Below are positions 8,385-15,208 of a stretch of DNA of 64,000 nucleotides, one piece after another; the first letter of the stretch is position 1, and each line of letters begins with the position of its first letter. The DNA comes from Pseudescherichia sp031979925 (GTDB lineage Bacteria > Pseudomonadota > Gammaproteobacteria > Enterobacterales > Enterobacteriaceae), in contig NZ_DALZFB010000003.1 in assembly GCF_031979925.1 (NCBI RefSeq), positions 375,725-439,724 on the forward strand. Direction: 5' to 3'. The notes beneath the pieces are model-generated. The model had not been told where the DNA came from, searched no databases, and worked only from the letters and a program-made list of their open reading frames with translations. The translations under genes were made by a program, and so were the position numbers.

Positions 8385-9182
8385 ATGGGCTATGTATTCG
8401 AAAATAAAACGGTCGTCATTACCGGTGCTGCTAAAGGCATCGGTGAGGGCATCGCCAGAAAATTTGCTGATGCGGGGGCGAATCTGGTGCTCTCTGACTA
8501 CTCGGCTGAGGTGACAGAGACTGCTGAACGGCTGAAGGAGGAGTATCACGAAAATATTATCTCTTTCGTTGCTGATGTCACTGATGAAGAGCAGGTCACC
8601 GAGCTTTACCGGCTCGCGCATCGCACCTTCGGCAGCATCGATGTCTCAATTCAAAACGCTGGCATTATCACCATCGATCGCTTCGATAAAATGACGCGTC
8701 AGGAGTTTGATAACGTGCTCAGCGTAAATACCACCGGCGTGTGGCTATGCTGTCGCGAAGCCGCGAAGTATATGGTGAAACAGCAGAGCGGACGTCTGAT
8801 CAACACCTCCTCCGGCCAGGGTCGCGTTGGCTTTATCTACACCCCACACTACGCCGCCAGCAAAATGGGCGTAATCGGTATTACCCAAAGCCTGGCGCTT
8901 GAGCTGGCTCAGCACAACATCACGGTTAACGCCTTCTGCCCTGGAATTATTGAAACCAATATGTGGGACTACAACGACCGCGTGTGGGGCGAGATCCTGA
9001 GTACGCCAGAGAAGCAGTATAAAAAAGGCGAGCTTATGGACGAATGGGTGCAGGGGATCCCCCTCAAGCGGGCTGGTAAACCCGCCGACGTGGCCGGGCT
9101 GGTGGCGTTTCTGGCGTCCGAGGACGCCGCCTACATTACGGGGCAAACCATCAACGTTGATGGCGGCTTGATCATGTCCTAA
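8385..9182 (+). CDS. Short-chain dehydrogenase/reductase (polyol or sugar dehydrogenase) 1
   Basis: A 265-residue classical SDR. The NAD(P)-binding motif TGAAKGIG is at 13-20, and Asp38 after the second strand suggests NAD rather than NADP. The NAG motif is at 91-93, the catalytic set is Ser143, Tyr156 and Lys160, and the PG motif is in FCPGIIETNMW. It resembles sorbitol, arabinitol and acetoin-type dehydrogenases. Between a kinase and a second SDR, it probably interconverts a polyol and a ketose before phosphorylation. An SDR pair can also epimerise through a keto intermediate. The ribosome-binding site GAGGAGAGAG precedes ATG 8385. Confidence 0.87.
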   Translation: MGYVFENKTVVITGAAKGIGEGIARKFADAGANLVLSDYSAEVTETAERLKEEYHENIISFVADVTDEEQVTELYRLAHRTFGSIDVSIQNAGIITIDRFDKMTRQEFDNVLSVNTTGVWLCCREAAKYMVKQQSGRLINTSSGQGRVGFIYTPHYAASKMGVIGITQSLALELAQHNITVNAFCPGIIETNMWDYNDRVWGEILSTPEKQYKKGELMDEWVQGIPLKRAGKPADVAGLVAFLASEDAAYITGQTINVDGGLIMS

Positions 9183-9200
9183 CACATTTGGAGTTAAACC

Positions 9201-9983
9201 ATGGATAAACACTTTTCCCAACGGCTGTTCGACTTAAGCGATCGCGTCGCGTTTGTCACCGGGGCTGGCAGCGGTATTGGTCAAATGATTGCTTACGGCT
9301 TTGCCAGCGCGGGAGCCAAAGTCGCCTGTTTCGATCTGCGTGAGGATGGTGGCCTGTCGGAAACGGTAAGCACTATTCAGGAGATGGGCGGCAGCACCTT
9401 CGCTTATACTGGCGACGTACGCGACATTGCGCATCTGCGCGCCGCCATTGCTGAAGTGAAAAAACAGTTTGGTCGTCTTGATGTTGCCCTCAACGCCGCC
9501 GGGATTGCCAACGCTAATCCGGCGCTGGAGATGGAGCCGGACCAGTGGCAGCGGGTTATCGATATCAACCTGACCGGCGTCTGGAACAGCTGCAAGGCCG
9601 AGGCCGAGCTAATGCTGGAGAGCGGCGGCGGCTCGATCATCAATATCGCCTCGATGTCCGGCGTGATTGTGAACCGTGGTCTGGAGCAGGCTCATTACAA
9701 CTGCTCCAAGGCGGGGGTGATCCACTTAAGCAAAAGCCTGGCGATGGAGTGGGCGGAGAAAAATATCCGCGTCAACACCATCAGTCCGGGCTACACGGCG
9801 ACGCCAATGAACACCCGTCCAGAGATGGTGCATCAGACAAAATCGTTTGAGAGCCAGACGCCGATGCAGCGTATGGCGAAGGTTGAGGAGATGGCGGGTC
9901 CGGCGATTTTCCTCGCCACGGATGCCTCCTCGTTCTGCACCGGAGTAGATCTGCTGGTTGATGGCGGGTTTGTTTGCTGGTAA
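9201..9983 (+). CDS. Short-chain dehydrogenase/reductase (polyol or sugar dehydrogenase) 2
   Basis: A 260-residue classical SDR with TGAGSGIG at 20-27, Asp45 (NAD-type), NAAG at 98-101, and Ser153 (or Ser151), Tyr166 and Lys170 as the catalytic set (HYNCSK). It looks most like D-arabinitol 2-dehydrogenase and xylulose-reductase-type SDRs. It is not a duplicate of SDR 1: the two differ over most of their length. It is the last gene of the rightward operon, 18 bases after SDR 1, and is followed by a BIME and the terminator shared with fur. Confidence 0.87.
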   Translation: MDKHFSQRLFDLSDRVAFVTGAGSGIGQMIAYGFASAGAKVACFDLREDGGLSETVSTIQEMGGSTFAYTGDVRDIAHLRAAIAEVKKQFGRLDVALNAAGIANANPALEMEPDQWQRVIDINLTGVWNSCKAEAELMLESGGGSIINIASMSGVIVNRGLEQAHYNCSKAGVIHLSKSLAMEWAEKNIRVNTISPGYTATPMNTRPEMVHQTKSFESQTPMQRMAKVEEMAGPAIFLATDASSFCTGVDLLVDGGFVCW

Positions 9984-10009
9984 CAAACGCCTGATTGCAT
10001 GGTCTTTAC

Positions 10010-10084
10010 GCCCGGTGGCGCTCCGCTTACCGGGCCTACGGTTTGGCGTTGTTTGTAGGCCGGGCAAGCGCAGCGCCGCCCGGC
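10010..10084. repeat. BIME: two inverted REP units
   Basis: Unit 1 (10010-10039) and the inverted unit 2 (10055-10084) are the same REP family as 421-450, separated by 15 bases. They sit between the convergent SDR 2 and fur genes. Confidence 0.8.
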
Positions 10085-10093
10085 AAATCCCAT

Positions 10094-10125
10094 AAAAAAG
10101 GGTCACCTTGAGGTGACCCTTTTTC
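10094..10125. terminator. Bidirectional terminator between the sugar cluster and fur
   Basis: GGGTCACC (10100-10107) pairs with GGTGACCC (10112-10119) around TTGA. A-run on the left and T-run on the right make it a terminator in both directions, serving fur (leftward) and SDR 2 (rightward). Confidence 0.9.
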
Positions 10126-10138
10126 GTTACCGTTTCAA

Positions 10139-10597
10139 TTACAGCTTACGCGGCGTCGTTTCGTGGGCGTGTTCGTTTTCGCGGCAGTCGCCTTCAGCGC
10201 AGTGACCATACAGGTAGAGGCTGTGGTTCGTCAGGCGAATGCCGTGTTTAGTGGCAATTTCACGCTGGCGAGCTTCGATAGAGTCATCGCTAAATTCGAT
10301 CACTTTTCCACAGTCGAGGCAGATCAGGTGATCGTGGTGATGCTGCTGGGTCAGTTCGAAAACGGATTTACCGCCTTCAAAGTTGTGACGAGTCACGATC
10401 CCGGCATCATCAAACTGGTTGAGCACGCGGTACACGGTAGCCAGACCAATTTCCTCGCCCATGTCGATCAGTCGCTTGTATAAGTCTTCCGCACTGACAT
10501 GATGGTTATCCGGTCCCTGAAGCACTTCCAGAATTTTTAAACGAGGAAGCGTGACTTTCAGGCCGGCCTTCTTTAATGCGGTGTTATTGTCAGTCAT
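10139..10597 (-). CDS. fur: Ferric uptake regulator
   Basis: The 152-residue Fur (E. coli 148) represses iron-uptake genes when bound to Fe2+. The N-terminal winged helix (TLPRLKILEVL...GLATVYRVLNQFDDAGIV) and the metal-binding dimerisation domain are intact: the His cluster HHHDHLICLDCGKVIEF with the structural-zinc CxxC pair, and a second CAEGDC near the end. Its start is overlapped by the uof leader ORF (10590-10676), which in E. coli couples fur translation to RyhB control. Gene order fldA-uof-fur is as in E. coli. Confidence 0.97.
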   Translation of the reverse strand: MTDNNTALKKAGLKVTLPRLKILEVLQGPDNHHVSAEDLYKRLIDMGEEIGLATVYRVLNQFDDAGIVTRHNFEGGKSVFELTQQHHHDHLICLDCGKVIEFSDDSIEARQREIATKHGIRLTNHSLYLYGHCAEGDCRENEHAHETTPRKL

Positions 10598-10676
10598 GCG
10601 GAGTCTGTCCTGTTGCTAATCGATCCACTTCCGAGGCGGAAGTTAATGAGAATGACCTTGAGTAAATGCGTCTCAT
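10590..10676 (-). CDS. uof: Uof, upstream-of-fur leader ORF
   Basis: A 28-codon ORF from ATG 10676 to TGA 10592-10590, reading MRRIYSRSFSLTS... and ending ...RLATGQTPHD. It overlaps the fur start by 8 bases in another frame. Its length and C-terminal part (RLxTGQxPHD) agree with what I recall of E. coli Uof. In E. coli, translation of uof drives fur translation and the RyhB sRNA represses it at the uof ribosome-binding site. The same arrangement here suggests the same control. The peptide itself probably has no other function. Confidence 0.75.
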   Translation of the reverse strand: MRRIYSRSFSLTSASEVDRLATGQTPHD

Positions 10677-10887
10677 TATAGAATTGCCACTTCTTAATGA
10701 AAACTACAAGTCCTCAAGTAAAGTATGCGTATAAAACGTGGTCTCGCCAACAAACAATCGTTGCGCGGCCCGTTTGACCAGGGGATATTGTACAGGTATG
10801 TACGCGAAAGTTAAAAATTTGTAGCAATTATTTCTATTGCTTTTATCTATCAATAGCAGCGCAGCACTAAGGCTGCGCCGTCTAAAA

Positions 10888-11418
10888 TCAGGCGTTCACG
10901 ATCTCGTCCAGGTGCAGCTCTTCGGAGATCTGTTTCACCCACTTTTCAACGCGTTCAGCGGTCAGTTCCGGCTGACGATCTTCGTCAATAGCGAGGCCCA
11001 CGAAGTGATCGTCATCGGCCAGGCCTTTGGACGCTTCAAAGTGGTAGCCCGCCGTTGGCCAGTGACCGACGATGGTTGCGCCGTTGGGTTCGATGATATC
11101 ACGAATGGTGCCCAGCGCATCACAGAAGTACTCTGCGTAGTCCTCCTGGTCACCGCAGCCAAACAGCGCCACCAGCTTACCGTTGAAGTCTACCTCTTCC
11201 AGAGTCGGGAAGAAATCATCCCAGTCGCACTGTGCTTCACCATAGTACCAAGTCGGGATGCCCAGCAGCAGGATATCATAGCCTTCCAGATCTTCTTTGC
11301 TGCTCTTGGCAATGTCATGCACGTCGGCAATCTCTTTACCAAGCTGCTTTTGGATCATCTTCGCGATATTTTCGGTGTTACCGGTGTCGCTACCGAAAAA
11401 AATGCCTGTAATTGCCAT
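10888..11418 (-). CDS. fldA: Flavodoxin 1
   Basis: A 176-residue long-chain flavodoxin, the usual length. The FMN phosphate loop is GSDTGNTE (residues 9-16), and the Trp and Tyr stacking loops are TWYYGEAQCDWD and GCGDQEDYAEYFCDA. It carries electrons to biotin synthase, methionine synthase, IspG/IspH and pyruvate-formate-lyase activation. The true start is ATG 11418 (MAITGIFFGS); the frame is open 38 codons further upstream but that stretch has no homology. It lies upstream of uof-fur in the same direction. Confidence 0.97.
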   Translation of the reverse strand: MAITGIFFGSDTGNTENIAKMIQKQLGKEIADVHDIAKSSKEDLEGYDILLLGIPTWYYGEAQCDWDDFFPTLEEVDFNGKLVALFGCGDQEDYAEYFCDALGTIRDIIEPNGATIVGHWPTAGYHFEASKGLADDDHFVGLAIDEDRQPELTAERVEKWVKQISEELHLDEIVNA

Positions 11419-11567
11419 GAGTAAAATAACCTCTTGAAACTTAATGATATGGTGGTGGAGCACAGCCCACGGATAAGGGCAATAATAGCAGAACAGAGCC
11501 GTACGCGAAATTCGTAATCGTCCGGACTGCACTCTGTGCTACATGAAAGTGTGATTTGACGAGGTTT

Positions 11568-11861
11568 TCAGACGTCGCCCTGGCGGTGCAGGGCCTTGAG
11601 CTGGGTTAGCAGCAGCTCTTCGATCAGCTCGCTGCGGCTCATCTGCCGCGCGTCGGCCAGCGCGTTGAGGGCCTCAACGGCATCGGCGTTCATCTTTAGC
11701 TCGACGCGCTTAAGCCCGCGAACTTTATCGCGTTTAAGCTGGTTACGCTTGTTGATGCGTAGCTGTTCGTCACGCGAAAGCGGATTCGTTTTCGGTCGTC
11801 CCGGGCGACGCTCGTTCGCGAACAGATCTAATGTCGTACGGTCCGTTTGTTCTTTTGCCAT
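11568..11861 (-). CDS. ybfE: YbfE, LexA-regulon protein with ribbon-helix-helix-like C-terminus
   Basis: A 97-residue basic protein, the same length as E. coli YbfE. The N-terminal half is rich in Arg and Lys (RRPGRPKTNPLSRDEQLRINKRNQLKRDKVRG). The C-terminal half (VELKMNADAVEALNALADARQMSRSELIEELLLTQL) looks like a ribbon-helix-helix DNA-binding fold. In E. coli it is listed as LexA-regulated. I see no clear CTGT-N8-ACAG box just upstream here. Molecular function is unknown. Confidence 0.88.
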   Translation of the reverse strand: MAKEQTDRTTLDLFANERRPGRPKTNPLSRDEQLRINKRNQLKRDKVRGLKRVELKMNADAVEALNALADARQMSRSELIEELLLTQLKALHRQGDV

Positions 11862-11991
11862 GATTTTGGGTGACGTCGAGGGAAAACAGGCTGCCAGGGT
11901 GTCCCTGCGCGATTAGCGCGCCATCATACATCAGCAGAGCAGGGACGCCAACGACCGTAAGCCTTGCAGCGTCCGGTCGCCGGGTTTTTAA

Positions 11992-12765
11992 TCAGCCTGC
12001 ATCGTTGGCCAGATAGCGGCGGATCGCCCGCAGCACCGCCTCGGGCTTTTCAGCATGCACCCAGTGGCCAGCTCCGGCGATCACGTGCGCACGGGCCTGT
12101 GGGAACTGGGCGAGCAGCGCATCGCGATGTGCCTCGGTGACGTAGGGCGACTGGCCGCCGCGGACAAACAGCGCCGGACGATCCCAGGCGGGTACGGTCT
12201 GCCAGCCAACGATATCTTCATAACGATCCCACAGCACCGGCACGTTGAAGCGCCACTCGCCGTCAATAAAGGATTTCAGAAGAAACTGAATAACCCCCTC
12301 TTCGTGCAGCGTCTGACGCATCAGGGCGGCGGCCTGCTGACGGCTGGTAGCTCCGGCGGCCGTCACCGCCTTGATAGCGGCAAAAATCTCGTCGTGGCGG
12401 CGTACCTGATAGTTAACCGGCGCAATATCAATGGCTACCAGCCGATCGATACGCTCCGGGGCGAGCGCGGTGAGTGCCATCACCGCCTTGCCGCCCATGG
12501 AGTGACCAATAAACGTTGCCTTTTCGAGACCGTGCGCATCAACAGTATCGAGCAGATCCTGCGCCATGGCCGGGTAGTTCATCTCCGGCGAGCGGGGAGA
12601 GAGGCCATGGTTGCGCATATCCACCTGAATGATATCGTGATCGTTTACCAGATCGCGTGCCAGCACGCCGAGGTTGTCCAGGCTACCAAACAGGCCGTGG
12701 ACCAGGACAATGGGAGAATTGTTGTGCGGATGTTGTGCAGTTTGCGCTCGGGTATTCAATTTCAT
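11992..12765 (-). CDS. ybfF: YbfF, alpha/beta-hydrolase esterase
   Basis: A 257-residue alpha/beta hydrolase. The oxyanion region is LVHGLFGSLDN, the nucleophile elbow is GHSMGG with Ser89, and the catalytic His is in GAGHWVHAEKPE near the C-terminus. E. coli YbfF is a cytoplasmic esterase active on short acyl esters and acyl-CoA-like substrates. Its physiological role is unclear. It is divergent from seqA with a 170-base intergenic region. Confidence 0.93.
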   Translation of the reverse strand: MKLNTRAQTAQHPHNNSPIVLVHGLFGSLDNLGVLARDLVNDHDIIQVDMRNHGLSPRSPEMNYPAMAQDLLDTVDAHGLEKATFIGHSMGGKAVMALTALAPERIDRLVAIDIAPVNYQVRRHDEIFAAIKAVTAAGATSRQQAAALMRQTLHEEGVIQFLLKSFIDGEWRFNVPVLWDRYEDIVGWQTVPAWDRPALFVRGGQSPYVTEAHRDALLAQFPQARAHVIAGAGHWVHAEKPEAVLRAIRRYLANDAG

Positions 12766-12935
12766 GGCAAAGTTCTTTTTTTCGCTCTGTCGGGTTAGGG
12801 TATTATGTTGACCATTCTGCCGCCTGGCTGCAAGGGGTCGACGCGAACCGACTTTTGCCTGACGCTAACCGTTGTTGAGATTTCGCCTATAATCCCAACA
12901 GCTTGTATTCAGATAAGATACTCCACTGGATTAAA

Positions 12936-13481
12936 ATGAAAACGATCGAAGTTGATGATGAGCTTTACAGCTATATTGCTAGCCACACCAAACACATCGG
13001 CGAGAGCGCATCCGAGATTTTACGCCGGATGCTGAAGTTTACCGCCAACGGCAGCAGGCCAGCGGCCACCGCCCCGAAAGAGGCCGCCATTGTCAACGTT
13101 CCGGCCGAGGTGAAGCCGGTTAATCCTGTGAAAGACAAAGTTCGCGCCATGCGCGAGCTGCTGCTGTCTGATGAATATGCAGAACAGAGAAAAGCGGTCA
13201 ACCGCTTCATGCTGGTGCTGTCTACACTCTATTCATTGGATGATAACGCGTTTGCTGAGGCGACGGAGTCCCTGCATGGTCGTACCCGCGTCTACTTTGC
13301 GGGTGATGAGCAGACGCTGTTGCAAAACGGGGCACAGACTAAACCTAAGCACCTGGCAAATACGCCATACTGGGTGATCACAAATACCAATACGGATCGT
13401 AAACGCAGCATGGTGGAGCATATCATGCAGTCGATGCAGTTCCCGGCGGAGCTGATTGACAAGGTTTGCGGCACAATTTAA
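12936..13481 (+). CDS. seqA: SeqA, negative modulator of replication initiation
   Basis: A 181-residue SeqA, starting at ATG 12936 (MKTIEVDDELYSYIA) as in E. coli; the frame is open 11 codons further upstream without homology. The N-terminal oligomerisation helix-turn (about 1-35), a variable Ala/Pro linker (about 50-70), and the C-terminal domain that binds hemimethylated GATC pairs (RVYFAGDEQTLLQNGAQTKPKHL...YWVITNTNTDRK) are all seen. It sequesters oriC and dnaA after replication. It is co-directional with pgm, 24 bases away. Confidence 0.96.
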   Translation: MKTIEVDDELYSYIASHTKHIGESASEILRRMLKFTANGSRPAATAPKEAAIVNVPAEVKPVNPVKDKVRAMRELLLSDEYAEQRKAVNRFMLVLSTLYSLDDNAFAEATESLHGRTRVYFAGDEQTLLQNGAQTKPKHLANTPYWVITNTNTDRKRSMVEHIMQSMQFPAELIDKVCGTI

Positions 13482-13505
13482 CCCTTGCATAAGAAGGATC
13501 AGGCA

Positions 13506-15146
13506 ATGGCAAACCATGAACGCGCAGGGCAACCTGCACAACAGGGCGATCTGATTAACGTCGCTCAGCTCACCGCGCAGTACTACGTGCTGAAGCCGGA
13601 AACGGGCAATAGCGAACATGCGGTAAAATTTGGTACCTCCGGCCACCGCGGCAGCTCGGTACGCCACAGCTTCAACGAACCGCACATACTGGCTATCGCC
13701 CAGGCGATTGCCGAAGAGCGCGCTAAAAACGGCGTGACCGGACCGTGCTATGTTGGCAAGGACACCCACGCGCTCTCCGAGCCGGCGTTTATCTCCGTGC
13801 TGGAAGTGCTGGCTGCCAACGGCGTAGATATCATCGTGCAGGAGAATAACGGCTTTACGCCAACGCCTGCGGTGTCGAATGCTATCCTCGAGCACAACAA
13901 ACAGGGCGGAGCGCAGGCTGACGGTATCGTCATTACCCCTTCGCACAACCCGCCGGAAGATGGCGGCATCAAATACAACCCGCCTAACGGTGGTCCGGCC
14001 GACACCAACGTCACTAAAGTGGTGGAAGATCGCGCTAACGCGCTGCTGGCGGCCGGTCTGGAAGGGGTTAAACGCATTACCCTTGATGAAGCCATGAGCT
14101 CGGGTCGCGTGACCGAAAAAGATCTGGTTCAGCCCTTTATTGAAGGTCTGGCCGAGATCGTCGACATGGCAGCCATCCAGAAAGCGGGCCTGAAGCTGGG
14201 CGTCGATCCGTTGGGCGGCTCCGGTATTGAGTACTGGAAGCGTATTGCCGAGCACTACAAGCTGGATCTGACCATCGTTAACGATCAGGTCGATCAGACT
14301 TTCCGCTTTATGCACCTCGACAAAGATGGCGCGATCCGCATGGACTGCTCCTCTGAGTGTGCGATGGCGGGCCTGCTGGCGCTGCGCGACAAGTTCGATC
14401 TGGCCTTTGCCAACGATCCGGACTACGACCGTCACGGCATCGTCACCCCGGCGGGGCTGATGAACCCGAACCACTACCTGGCAGTAGCAATCAACTACCT
14501 GTTCCAGAATCGTCCGCAGTGGGGCAAAGAGGTGGCGGTGGGGAAAACCCTGGTCTCCTCGGCGATGATTGACCGCGTGGTCAACGATCTGGGCCGTAAG
14601 CTGGTGGAAGTGCCGGTGGGCTTCAAGTGGTTTGTTGATGGTCTGCACGACGGCAGCTTCGGTTTCGGCGGCGAAGAGAGCGCCGGGGCTTCGTTCCTGC
14701 GCTTTGACGGCACGCCGTGGTCCACCGATAAAGACGGTATTATCATGTGCCTGCTGGCCGCAGAGATCACCGCCGTCACCGGTAAAAACCCGCAGCAGCA
14801 CTACGATGAGCTGGCAGAGCGTTTTGGCGCGCCAAGCTATAACCGTCTGCAGGCCGGGGCAACCTCAGCGCAGAAAGCCGCGCTGTCGAAGCTGTCGCCA
14901 GAGATGGTGAGCGCCAGCCAGCTGGCAGGGGATCCGATCACGGCTCGTCTGACCGCCGCGCCGGGTAACGGTGCGTCTATTGGCGGGCTGAAGGTGATGA
15001 CCGACAACGGCTGGTTTGCCGCACGTCCGTCAGGTACGGAAGATGCCTACAAAATTTACTGCGAAAGCTTCCTCGGTGAAGAGCACCGTAAGCTGATCGA
15101 GAAAGAAGCGGTAGAGATTGTTAGCGAAGTGCTGAAAAACGCCTGA
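13506..15146 (+). CDS. pgm: Phosphoglucomutase
   Basis: A 546-residue enzyme, identical in length to E. coli Pgm. It interconverts glucose-1-phosphate and glucose-6-phosphate. Seen: KFGTSGHRGSS near the N-terminus, the phosphoserine loop ITPSHNPPEDGG with Ser146, the metal-binding DPDYDRHG, the sugar-binding GGEESAGAS, and the phosphate-binding RPSGTEDAYK. The start ATG 13506 follows AAGAAGGATCAGGCA. A REP-like hairpin lies just after the stop. Confidence 0.97.
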   Translation: MANHERAGQPAQQGDLINVAQLTAQYYVLKPETGNSEHAVKFGTSGHRGSSVRHSFNEPHILAIAQAIAEERAKNGVTGPCYVGKDTHALSEPAFISVLEVLAANGVDIIVQENNGFTPTPAVSNAILEHNKQGGAQADGIVITPSHNPPEDGGIKYNPPNGGPADTNVTKVVEDRANALLAAGLEGVKRITLDEAMSSGRVTEKDLVQPFIEGLAEIVDMAAIQKAGLKLGVDPLGGSGIEYWKRIAEHYKLDLTIVNDQVDQTFRFMHLDKDGAIRMDCSSECAMAGLLALRDKFDLAFANDPDYDRHGIVTPAGLMNPNHYLAVAINYLFQNRPQWGKEVAVGKTLVSSAMIDRVVNDLGRKLVEVPVGFKWFVDGLHDGSFGFGGEESAGASFLRFDGTPWSTDKDGIIMCLLAAEITAVTGKNPQQHYDELAERFGAPSYNRLQAGATSAQKAALSKLSPEMVSASQLAGDPITARLTAAPGNGASIGGLKVMTDNGWFAARPSGTEDAYKIYCESFLGEEHRKLIEKEAVEIVSEVLKNA

Positions 15147-15155
15147 TGCTGTTAA

Positions 15156-15182
15156 GCGCCCGGCGGCATCGCGCTGCCGGGC
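15156..15182. repeat. REP-like hairpin between pgm and speF
   Basis: GCCCGGCGGCA and TGCCGGGC form a GC-rich stem around a short loop, at the convergent 3' ends of pgm and speF. No T-run follows, so it is more like a REP than a simple terminator. Confidence 0.65.
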
Positions 15183-15208
15183 ACTATTGTTTCCGCGTAA
15201 TGTAGCTC

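Noticed and set aside
11862..11935. LexA box upstream of ybfE
   Set aside because: No CTGT-N8-ACAG or close match is seen; only the E. coli precedent suggests one.
13233..14801. 522-codon open frame antisense to pgm
   Set aside because: A shadow frame: it runs across the seqA/pgm boundary, has no family features, and Pgm is intact on the + strand.
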